From the NCBI RefSeq assembly GCF_002994745.2, contig NC_037093.1, forward strand, positions 15,945,555 to 16,009,554: 64,000 nucleotides of DNA, in the 5' to 3' direction. This document shows, piece after piece, positions 33,350 through 43,635 of this stretch; positions within the stretch are counted from its first letter, which is position 1, and each line of letters starts with the position of its first letter. The stretch comes from Rosa chinensis. Taxonomy: Eukaryota > Streptophyta > Magnoliopsida > Rosales > Rosaceae. The position numbers and the translations under genes were made by a program. The notes beneath the pieces were generated by a model. It searched no databases. It was not told the origin of the DNA and worked only from the letters and a program-made list of their open reading frames with translations.

Positions 33350-33941
33350 GGTTCGATTAGCTCATGGTGCATACAGAGTATCTGTGACTTTAAACATTGT
33401 GCCGTTAGGCAGCAAAAATTTGGCAGTTCCTCGCCCTTTAATTACTTGTGGTGATCCAATCATCGTAGTCATAAAGGAATTATAGGCTATTAATTCAATG
33501 AATAATTGCCTATTCCTTAATATGGTGTGGGTAATCCCACTATCAACTAAGCACTCAAGTTCTCCTCAATTCATTCCTATAAGTAAATGGGAGGTATTAT
33601 TAAATAATTCAAAAATATATCTCATATTCTTTAGTGTATTTCTATTTAGGTAGAATGATAATCTTTTCATTCTAATTCTTTTTCTAGATGTATTGTTTTA
33701 CATCTTTATAGCGCTATTTCAAACCATGTATATATGTGTAGTAAATAAAATAGAATAAATTGAATGCTTCAGAATAAAATCTGAAATTTATTAATAAGCC
33801 AACAATAATCAAATCAAGGTCTTGTTCAGAAATCTAATTCATCAAACCATTATTTAAACTTTAAGACCAATCAATAGTCTAATTAAAAAAAATGAGGCAT
33901 TATGCCTTCACAACTATCTTTGGAAAATAAAATAAAGCAGA

Positions 33942-34936
33942 TCAATCAAAATCTAGAGCATCCATTGACTGAGCAAGTTCCTTGTTGCCATTGAAGTATG
34001 CAATTGTAAGGTTGATGTCTGGGTCATGGCCTTCTTCTTCCATATAGTGAGCCTCTTGCTCTTTAGACTCCCTATACCTCTTGTAAATGGCTACTACTCT
34101 GTTGCTTGCTTGGAAGTTCTTGTACCAATGCCCAATAACTCCACACCTATAGCATAGTTCATTGCCAACTCTTTCCTTTTTGACTGAAAGGTTCTTAGGT
34201 GCCTTTTGCACCTTGTTTCCATGACCACTAGGGCCAGCATCACCATCTCTGCGCCATACATTGGAAGGGCCTCCACGGCCCATATCACGATCCCTATGTC
34301 CCTTTCCACGTGGTACGTTGTTGCCGCGTGGGTAGGGATCAGCACGTCCAACCCCCTTTGCATTGGGGTTCTTTCCACCTTTCACTTTGCCATAATTAGC
34401 CTCGAGAATTTTCTTTGACCTAACGGGCCTAACATTGTTGTTCAAAAGAACCTCATTATGCCTCTCAGCGACTTGCAGTAGGTTGATAAGCTTATTGAAG
34501 GTTGTGATTATGACAACTCCAGCCTATACTGGTTCGCTAGTATAAGTGCTGATGTAGGAAAAGTAGAAAGAGTCTTTTGGATCATATCATCTTCTGTGAG
34601 TTCCCTTCCACAGAAATTGAGACGTGCCTTTAAGTGCAACATTTCCTTGTTAAAGTCATTGACCATTTTGTAGTCAAGGAAGCGGATTTCATTCCACTGA
34701 ACGGTCAGTTCTGGGAGCAAAGTGTCATGAATTTTCCGAAAACTTCCTTTAAGGGCATCCCACAGTTCTTTGGGTGTCTTCAACTGAAGGTACTCCCAGT
34801 GTAGGCTAGGATCAATATGTCGCCTTAGAAACATTAAGGTGCTTGCTTTCACCTTGTTTGACTGTCCATTGTCTTTGGAGTTGGTGGGAGTTACGATGGT
34901 GGCAGTGTAGTCTTTCGCCACAAAAGCGGTTTCCAC
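33942..34936 (-). pseudogene. copia gag (nucleocapsid) region
   Basis: Two minus-strand frames (34936-34508 and 34445-33942) encode a UBN2-type gag (WDALKGSF) and a Gly/Arg-rich nucleocapsid part. The zinc knuckle reads CYRCGVIGHWYKNF: the last Cys of the CX2CX4HX4C pattern is replaced by Phe. A stop lies between the two frames. Confidence 0.85.
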
Positions 34937-36389
34937 ATTAGAATCCTAACGATGGTACTAAAGTCCTTCTGAGTCCAAAATGTCAAATTCAGGTTGAGTT
35001 GGATCAGCCATCTTAAATGAGAGAGAAGATATATAAATTACGCAGTCATAAAGACATCCACGTGAATTATTTTCTAAGAATATGAATTAGATTTTAAGAC
35101 CAAGATTCGTAATGGTCACATTTTTTTTCAATGCTATGTGAAAATACTTTATCATGGTAATTATGTATTTATAATGCGCATGAATTTTCATTATCAGGGA
35201 AAAACTCAATTTATATAACATGCGAAATAAAACAATGATAGAAGGTAGTAACATAAATTACAGGATCATGCTCAAATTTCACAAATAATATATAAAAAAA
35301 ATATATGCTACCCATAATAACAGCAATAATATATCATGCTCAAATTGCAATGAATAATAAAACATAGATAAAATAACAAGGCATGCTAAAAGGATTAATA
35401 TTATCTAACCATACGGGCTCAAAATTTCTAATTTTACATAAGGACAACAACAGAAAATATATGGCATGCTCAAAATAAAATAGGGGAAATGATCATTTAC
35501 CCGATTTTAGGCTAAAAATTGCTCACTTGCTCCACCAACTGTTTTTTAACCCCATTTATCCAAAACACTCTAAGGGATTATTTCCCCTTTACCCAATTAA
35601 TTCTTTTTTATTTTTTTTTTTGAGACTTTTTTGCCCTCTCCTTCTTTTTCACTTAGAGGGAGAAGTCATCCTCCACCTTGCCGGCCTCCAGTGACCAGTG
35701 GTAGGGCGCCGGCGACCGGTGACCAGTGGCAGGGCGCCGGAGACCGGTGACGGAATCCGGCGACCGGTCCCTAATAATATCCAGTAGCCATATTATTGCC
35801 CCACAGTAATCATATTATTGCCCCCCAATAATCATCCAATAATCATATTATTGCCTCACAAAAATCATATTATTGCCGTCCAGTGAATTGTATGAACTCC
35901 CAAAACCAAAATGAATACACTACAGGCACAATTGATCAATTTATAATCATATTATTGAGAGCTCCCAATAATCATATTATTGCCCCCCAATACAAAGTCC
36001 AATGTCTCTACTGCCTCCCAATAGACCACCAAAACTGCACTTTTTTGTAGGATTCACAGATAATTTGACTTTAATACACAGAAAACAACATGTAACTTAT
36101 CAAAACACCACACTATAGTGATCCCTGTCCCTCGTATCAAAGTCTACTGGGGGCCAATAATGTGTCTACCACCCCCCAGTAGACCATCAAACAAACCCCA
36201 CAGTTACATTGCAATGTCAGATTACTTACATTGTTGAACAGATAGTAGATCATTGGCCTCCAATCCAATAGACATTCAAAAAAAAAAAATGCTATTCCTT
36301 GCCAAAAAAAAGAACTGAACAACAATAAAAAACGCAGCAACCGGAGTAATCCATGTCACTCCTCCGGCGACACCAACAGCGCCGTCGCT

Positions 36390-36780
36390 CGGCCCAGACG
36401 AATGAGGACCTGCAGTGCCTGGGATATGCAAAGAGAGATGCAATGTCTCTGCGGCCGAGCACAAGAACCGAGGTGAGGAAGAATTGTTACAAGTCGGGGG
36501 TGGACGCCGATGTTCCTATCCGACCTGAATTCCCACATCGGGACCAGCGCCTCCGGGAGCTTCCAGCACGAGCAGCAGCGACTGGGACGATGGGCTTTGA
36601 TGGTGGGCTCGAGGTCGGCGAAGATTACGCCTGCGATATGCTTGCCGGCACCGATCTCGGAGAAGAAGATGGTGGGCTCGGGTTCGGCGAAGATTACGCC
36701 TAGGACATGCTTGCCGGCACCGATCTCGGAGAAGATGGTGCTGAAGGCGTCGTGGCTCGGCATCTGGCCGTCCGGTTGGG
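36390..36780 (-). pseudogene. Captured alpha-tubulin exon fragments, rearranged
   Basis: On the minus strand from 36780: QPDGQMPS, then DAFSTIFSEIGAGKHV, then a tandem repeat of the FFSEIGAGKHIAGVIFADLEPT block. This matches alpha-tubulin around residues 31-72 (the nucleotide-binding N-terminal domain). Further along (about 36455-36395) CISLCISQALQV resembles tubulin residues 4-16, which would normally come first, so the order is shuffled. No start, no full domain: a transposon-captured relic. Confidence 0.75.
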
Positions 36781-36788
36781 GGGGAAGG

Positions 36789-36789
<1 letters not shown>

Positions 36790-36874
<85 letters not shown>
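36790..36874. repeat. (GA)n microsatellite
   Basis: About 42 GA units next to the tubulin fragment inside the Pack-MULE. Confidence 0.95.
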
Positions 36875-36877
<3 letters not shown>

Positions 36878-37953
36878 AAATGAGGGTAATTATGTCAGTA
36901 GAAGTTAGATTGGGTAAATGGGGTCAAAAAACTCTTAGTGGAGCAAGTGGGCAATTTTTAGGTTAAAATTGGGTAAGTGGTCACGGCCCCAATAAAATAT
37001 AAACAATAGCATAATATAAAGGCATGCTTAGGGATAATTATATACGCATAAATGAAAAAGGATTAATATTATCTAACCATACGGGCTCAAAATTTCTAAT
37101 TTTACATAAGGACAATAACAAAAAATATATGGCATGCTCAAAATAAAATATAAACAATAGCATAATATAAAGGCATGCTTAGGGATAATTATATAAGCAT
37201 AAATGAAATTCACAAAAATGCTCAAAATTTCATAATAAAAACATAAAAAATAACAAATTTAAAGCATGCTTAAACATAATTATGTAAAATTCACAAGGTA
37301 TGTTGATTCCATAATTTTCCGGAGTATGAAATTAAATAAATATAAGAGAACATACTTGGTTTCGAGAAAACAAAACGATCCTAGCGCACGCCCGTATTGA
37401 TGCAGGCGTGCGTAGCGATGTTTTTGGGCTTGAGAAAAATTGGGCCTTCTCCTATTTTTCTTCTTTTTTCTGGGCTGCAAGGCCTTTTTTTTTTTTTTTT
37501 TTCTTTTCTCTTTATTTTTCCTTTGATGCGTCTTCTTCTTTCTCCTTGGTAGGGCTGTTGCATCGAGGTCTGGTCACATGGGGGGGCCGCGTCGGTGAGC
37601 AGGGCTGGGTGTGCGGTTTGCAGGTGCTGCCATGCTGGGCTGGGAGCGAGACGCTAGGCAGAGGGAGCTAGTGAGGCTAGCTTGAGGGTTTGCGGCAGAG
37701 GAAGAAAAAAAGTTTTTTTATTTCTTTTTCTTGGCTATTGGCTCTGAGTGTGTTGAAAACGTTTAAAAGTAAGATGAGAATATGTCTACTCGTTTCATTA
37801 GATAGTCCCTTTATATAGGGTGAGGATTACAATAGTAATAACAATTACAATAGTAATGACAATAAAGGATGATTGAACTGTAATCGTTAATTCCCTAATT
37901 CCCTCTTCGTCAGTTACTTTGATGAAGACACATAATATATTTTTCTTTTAACA

Positions 37954-38960
37954 AAAAATTATTTTTTTCTCTCATTCATTGCCAGTTCTTCTTCTCCCTC
38001 ATTCATTATCAGGAGATAGAACAAGGACTTTGAAAGCTTGTTTCTTTGAAATTGAATTGGGGTTGGTGTTTGGGAAATGATGATATAGGCTATATAGCGG
38101 AAGGCCCAGAGGCGAGGCCGATGGAGAGGATGGCAAGGGTGGGATTGGAGCGCGTGGGCGTGGGAGGTGGAGAAGCCATGGACGGTGTGTGTGCATGTGT
38201 AGAGGAGGTTGGTAGGGTAATGGGAAGGAGGGAGGGAGTGAAGTATGAAGGTGCACCAGACTACCGGCGGCGGTGGGAGGAGAACAGAGATGGCTTGGAA
38301 TATTGTGATTAATGGATGGAATGGATTCAATTGTGATTAATGGTGGAATGAGTTTAATTGAAGTGTATGGCTAGAATAATGGGGTTGGTGGGTTTGGATC
38401 TAATGGTGAGGGTATGGGTGGCATGGATAGAAAGTTAGGGTGGTTGTGATAGGTATTTGAAGTAGGGGGAGGAGAAGAACAAAAAGAAGTTGTTAGGGCT
38501 GCATAGACGACGGTGCAGCTTCACTTCTCGCCGAGCATGAGAAGCATAATGATCTCGAGCAGCAATGAGTTTTCGATTTTTCGATCTTTTTGGTTCTTGG
38601 TAGTTCCCAGATATTCCATTTCTCTTCCAAAATGGGAAAATGGGTTTGTCAAGTTTGTGAAGATGAACATGAATGGGTGAAGAACATGAACAATTGCTGG
38701 GATTTTTTTTTTGCTGGGTTTAAGAAGATGAACATGAACAATATCTAGTTCAAATACTTATCTTTGTTGTTGTCATTGAAGAATTGCTCGTGTTGATGGG
38801 GATAATATCCAATCATATTGATTGGATTCAGATTTTTTATTATTTTTATGATGTATTGGATTGGGATCTTAGTTAATAGAACAAAGCAAAAAGATTTATT
38901 CAACTTTTATTTTCAAAAATTTATTCAGTTTTTATTTTAAATTTTAAATTTATTCATTTA
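37954..38960. other. Interior of the long-TIR MULE
   Basis: No gene recognised. Minus-strand frames near 38330-37960 are rich in Pro, His and Ser without a domain. It may be captured host DNA of unknown origin. Confidence 0.35.
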
Positions 38961-39289
38961 GGATTTGATGGAGTAAAAGTCTTTTTTGCCCTCATTTTCG
39001 GCCTCGCGTGCATCACACGTGGTCATAATTGACGGCATCGTGACAGAAAGTTAACGTAGGTATTTTGTCAAAAAATATAAGTCCGGGTATCACATTGATA
39101 AGTTTTAAAGTTCATGTATCACTTTGACAGTCCTCACAATATCCGAACACTGTTGGTTCATTTTTCCCAAAACAAAAAAAATTGTTGAATTATGATGAAG
39201 ATATTGTTGTGATATTGCACTTAAATTCAAATTATATATAGGCATTAATTTGAGAGATGAATGATAACACTAATTCAAGGAGGCCTCTA

Positions 39290-40289
39290 GATTTTATTTT
39301 TGATGGACCTTGGCTAAGACCTCATAATCTCACTATAGGTGCTTTGACGACTTTGTGGGATGAAATTACATTAGTGGTTTTACAACTTTTATCCATCTCA
39401 CCGTGGGTGAATGATAAGCTTGTTCGGCGTTACTCCTGTGATGGTAAGTTGACAACTACTCTAGCCTAGAACTTTTTGCACAAACACCAACCCCCGACTC
39501 CTTGGGCAAAATGGGTTTCGAACTCTTGTTTTCGTCCACGTAGTTCTATTGTGCTTTGGAAACTTATGAACTTTTCCATGGTAAGCTGTTAACTGATGAC
39601 TTGCTGACTTGCTGCAATGTCGTGGTTTCTCTTTTGCCTATGCTTGTTCTCTTTGCCTTGCAAACACAGAATTCGTTACTCAACTGTTCTTTAAATGTGC
39701 TTTTGTCAAGGAGGTTTGGCTTAGAATACTACATTTGTTTCGAGTCTCTCATGGCTTTGACAACCTGGAACAACTATTTTTATACCCTCTTCGGTGTAAT
39801 TTCAACACCCACATTCAGAATTTATGGTGAATATATGATTGGAGCACTCTTCATGCCATTTGTCATGCAATTAATATCACATGTGAGAAAATGTGACACT
39901 CACTTTGGATTGAATGCGACTCTTTGGTGGTTGTTCATATTCTCACTTCGACTTCCGCAGTTGTCCCTTGGAAACTCACTATTCTTAAGCATAAGTATCA
40001 TACTCTCTTATCTAGATTGCAAGTTTGTATCTCTCATATGTATAGGAAAGACAAATTAACTTATGTTAGTGTCTCTAATACTCAAGTTTCTTGGTGGGAT
40101 ACTTGTCATCAAAGTGCTCAGGCTGCCTATAGCCGAAATATGTCCGGTCCCTTGGAACTTCGGTTTGTTTAATTCATTTTTTTAAAAAAAAAATTTGTAA
40201 TTCCTTTTGCTCTCTCCTTTGAGACCTATTTTTGTAATCTTTTTCTTTGTTCAATAAATTTGGTGTTATTTAAAAAAAAAAAAAAAAAA
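39290..40289 (+). mobile_element. 5'-truncated L1-type LINE, copy 2
   Basis: The counterpart of the copy 1 LINE, 1.0 kb without the solo LTR. It encodes the zf-RVT part (39600-39780) and RNase H remnants (39840-40170), and ends in an A run. A perfect 15-bp TSD tcaaggaggcctcta flanks it (39275-39289 and 40290-40304). It ends only 134 bp before the PAC2 start codon. Frames are broken. Confidence 0.92.
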
Positions 40290-40437
40290 TCAAGGAGGCC
40301 TCTAACCAATACACGAAACCAGCCCACATACAACACCAGCCCAAACCGCAAAAACTTTCTTCTTCTTCTTCTTCTTCAAGAAAAAGCTTTGCAAAACCAC
40401 CCATATACTTGCTCGGGAACTCAGACGCTCATTGAAA

Positions 40438-43400
40438 ATGGAATTCATTTCCGAAGCAGGCACACACAACCACGCCGACGCCTCCACTCTAATCCTGGTC
40501 TGTTCGATTTTGGGTCTGTTTGGTTTCTTAAAAACTCACAACCTTGAAAAAAAGAAAAGGGAAACTTAAAAGTTTCAATTTTTGATTTCAGCCGGCGCTG
40601 TCGATCGGAAATGTGGGCCAGCTCGCCGTGGATCTCTTAGTCGCGTCGACGAAGGCGGAGAGAGTCGGGTTTCTGGATAGTCCGTATGTCCTTCCATGTG
40701 TTGGCAACGATGCATATGGGCCTGTTCCTCAAGGCCACCTTGCTCTTCCTCTTGAAGGTCCTCATTCTCTTTGCTTCTGCTTCTTAAATACCTTTTATTA
40801 TTTTGCATTTTTTGAATGGAATGAAATTTGGGTTCTGCAGCTTATGAATCGGCTTCTAATGGAATGGCTTTAATCCAGCAAAGGTCACCTGTTGTTAAGG
40901 TACACTAGGACCCTTTACTGTACATTTTAGTTATGTTTTTGATTTTTTTTAGTTTGATTATAGTTTTGAAGTTTGAAATGGTAATTCTAAGCAGGGTAGG
41001 ATGATTGAGTTTGCTAAGAAGTTGGCTGATTATGTTGCTGCCAGTGGGAAGAAGCATGTGATTGTGCTTTCGAGCTTGGACTTTGGGAGGTGGCAGAGAA
41101 TTGATATGTCAAGGTCTAGATAGCATTAATCTTGTCCTCTGTTGGCTCGTTTGAATGGTTCAACTTTATATTATGCATTTCATGCAGCTTGGTTATAGTA
41201 GTTCGTAATCTTTGCAGAATCTGGGGAGGATGTTTGTATAGAAACATAGCTGATATGTTGAAGAAAACTTTATAGACTGGGAAAAATTTTGGTACTTGAT
41301 AGAAAACTTTGTGAGATTCATAAGCATTCAACCTTCTGTTTAGGCACTTAAATGAGAAACACTATCGAATACAATTATTATGTAAAACTTGGTCTCTTAT
41401 GTTTGCCTTTACTTCATTTTCAGAGGTGAATTATGATCTAGCTAACATTATGGAACATTTACAATCAAAAGTAGCAATGAAACTGGAACGTATGAAAGCA
41501 TGAAACTGTTGTGAAAACAAAACATCATCCATTCTTAAACATCAGTGACTGCTCTTGAAAGAAATTATGTGGTTCTGAACTTTGTTTCGTAGAAATGATC
41601 TGGCTGTAAAGCCAATTCATTTGCATTTTGATTTTGATTTTTTAAATATTTTGATTTTATTTTAAATTGATTTGTCTTTCGTTTACCAGTGGTTCCCAGA
41701 TGCATTACCTATCTAGTAGCAATGCCGATGGAACAGATGATTACTGCGAAAAGCTTGGGTGGAAAAGACTTCAGGATTATAACCCCAATCAGAGGTCATG
41801 GAAGTATCTTAACACATTAGCTGATGGCAATGCCATGCCAGAGGACAGCTTACCTTTTGAAGGTGAATTGGAAGAAGAAGAATACTACTACCCAAGCTTG
41901 CCTTTTGCAGCTCTCTTTTCTTCCTTCAAGGTATTCTTTTGGAATTATACCCAATAATGAAATGAGCGGACCCGGACCACAGTTATTCCTGAAAGTAATT
42001 AGGGTGTTGCTACCACTTGAAAAACAGAAAAATTCCATGTATTATTTCCTTGATGAACACCCTATCAATATATTGGAATTACTGTGCTCACCTCTACTCA
42101 TTGGGATCAATTCTTGCTTAACTTCTCTCACCCACAGCCACAGCCACAGCCACACATGAAAAGTGAAAACCATAGATCATAAGACTGTTTAGGTACATGC
42201 TAGAATTTTCAGATAATATTGAATTTTTTATCTAGGTTTGCTTTTACTGAATCAGGCAAAAGGATTGAAGGTCACCTGTATATTATGCTACTGCTCAGAA
42301 GGAGACAACACACCTGATGCTTTCCATTTAGCTGAAGCAGCATGCAAACTTCTGGGTGTGAGTCCCAGTAATTTCCATGGTTAGTTTCTTTTAATTTCCG
42401 TGGTTAAGTTTACTAACTAGGGTGTTCTGTTTAAGAGGAGTTTGGTCGCTCATACCCATCTTGCCTCTTTAATTTTGTTTCGTTAGTCTCTCTTTTTAAA
42501 GCAAACAACTACAATTATAAAAAAGAAAGAGAGGCGCCTGGAAATTCCCATAAGCTTACGTATTTTTCATTCCCTGTTGTCTTGGTGTGCCTGTTGTCAT
42601 TTTCACGGATATTTTTTTATTTATTTATATATTTTTTTAGATGGCATATGTAAGAACACTTTTGCATTAGTCTTAACAAGATTTATGTTCTTCAAAATTA
42701 AGTCCTCTTCACCAATTGCATGGCCGGCAGTACTTCCGTCAGAGATAATGTGTGTGTATGGGTGAGTCTGTGCAGATGCACACACGGTTGCTGACATCTA
42801 TATTTATTGGTGGTTTAATGCATCTGCAGTCTTGACTGCGGATTAACACATATGTGCCAATAAGTTCTTCATCTCTTTTATGTACTTCCAGAGTGCCAAG
42901 AGGATATTGATATTAGCAATACATGATCTGTTCTTTTTCATATCTTGTTCCTTTTATTTATTTATTTTTTAATTATTTTTTATTATAGTTTTTTTTTTTT
43001 TTTTTGTATTGTATTGTATAGATTAGAATCATTAGGTATCTTGTCTTAGAAGGGTTAGGCATAGGCATGATTTCAAACCCAATCCACTTATAGCCTGCCT
43101 TAAATGGTTGATGGGGTGCATAACAATAAGCCAAAAGGGTGTGATGGGTGCCATGCTTATCCCTAAGAATTGTTTCCATTAGATCTATTTCTGTTTCTAG
43201 AGGTTTAGAAGTTGGGAGAAGATGTTATTAATTCGGACAAATGTGTTAGGAGGATATGAGTTTGAGGAGAAGTAGAGGAGGGAATGATAGCAATACTTTG
43301 AAACTTTCAATTGTATTGCTTAACTTGTTCTTTTTTTATTACAAGGGTACATCACATATTTATAGACATTGATGGATCATTCTAGACCTTCCTAGACTTG

Positions 43401-43635
43401 TTAGATATTCTAGATCTTAATTACACTTTACATGATCAATCTAGAGCCTTATCATTCTTACATGATAGTTCTAGTGACTTCCTACACTTACATGGTAACT
43501 CTAGAAACTTCTTTGGAGTTAGAAGTATACTCATCTTTTGCTAATTTGCTTTCTGCAGGCAACACTGATAATTGGCTTATTCCAATTTCTTGGAAGACTG
43601 TGTATGGACCACCTGCAGATATGTCTCTCTTTTAA
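40438..43635 (+). CDS. Proteasome assembly chaperone 2 (PAC2 family), intact copy
   Basis: Seven exons with GT-AG borders and continuous frame: 40438-40497, 40592-40757, 40841-40899, 40995-41113, 41690-41930, 42256-42379 and 43559-43635. They give 281 residues, close to the family's usual length. The start is MEFISEAG; conserved blocks are ALSIGNVGQLAVDLL, GFLDSPYVLPCVGNDAYG, the IVLSSLDFGRW core, and the plant-type end SWKTVYGPPADMSLF. PAC2 (PF09754) forms a dimer with PAC1 and helps assemble the 20S proteasome alpha ring in cytosol or nucleus. The last intron (1.18 kb) holds an insertion of about 0.3 kb absent from copy 1. The gene sits 134 bp after a LINE, so promoter elements probably lie partly in LINE sequence or in the short CT-rich leader (40350-40380). 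It is the only intact PAC2 in the window. Confidence 0.95.
43209..43512. mobile_element. Insertion of about 0.3 kb in PAC2 copy 2 last intron
   Basis: It interrupts the alignment between copies (copy 1 about 17305-17330). It contains several 'ctagac/ctagag' and 'acatgat' repeats and a TATA-like sequence on the minus strand. The borders and class are not clear; a solo LTR fragment is possible. Confidence 0.5.

Larger units (their letters stand above)
35483..36990. mobile_element. Non-autonomous Pack-MULE with alpha-tubulin fragment, related to the 1-7861 MULE
   Basis: The left end GGGGAAATGATCATTTACCC and right end (inverse of GGGGCCGTGACCACTTACCC) extend into about 60-bp TIRs. They are flanked by a perfect 9-bp TSD aataaaata (35474-35482 and 36991-36999). 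At least seven copies of the G/C-loop hairpin motif lie in 35770-36190, and the outer sequence matches the terminus of the 1-7861 element, so the latter's family could have mobilised it. The interior GC-rich part carries a captured tubulin fragment and a long (GA)n tract. Confidence 0.95.
35391..37200. repeat. 151-bp tandem duplication in copia leader, split by a MULE
   Basis: The phrase starting aggattaatattatctaacc occurs at 35391 and 37059. Removing the inserted MULE and one TSD gives a period of 151 bp. The MULE landed in the first unit. Confidence 0.85.
28983..37953 (-). mobile_element. Ty1/copia LTR retrotransposon (minus strand), degenerate
   Basis: Paired LTRs lie at 28983-29558 (3' LTR, with a nested MITE) and 37751-37953 (5' LTR, 203 bp); they start TGTTGAAA/TGTAAAAG and end TTTAACA. 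The flanks carry aaaaa on both sides, a possible 5-bp TSD in low-complexity sequence. On the minus strand a polypurine tract AAGGGGAG abuts the 3' LTR at 29559-29566. Gene order gag, integrase, reverse transcriptase, RNase H on the minus strand defines copia. The element holds a Pack-MULE (35483-36990) and a 151-bp tandem duplication in its leader. Confidence 0.93.
28734..39168. mobile_element. Long-TIR MULE interrupted by a copia element
   Basis: Inverted repeats of about 190-200 bp start GGGAAAAATGCACCAACAGT at 28734 and end with the inverse complement at 39168. They are flanked by a perfect 9-bp TSD aaaacaaaa (28725-28733 and 39169-39177). The copy 1 homologue at about 10828-10845 is the empty site. 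Without the copia element it is about 1.46 kb. The interior (37954-38960) shows GC-rich and Pro/His-coding-like patches at 38050-38330 on the minus strand; no host gene recognised. No transposase. Confidence 0.95.

Noticed and set aside
36353..36878. Plus-strand ORFs with Arg-Glu repeat tail
   Set aside because: The tail is the (GA)n microsatellite; the coding signal with homology (alpha-tubulin) is on the minus strand.
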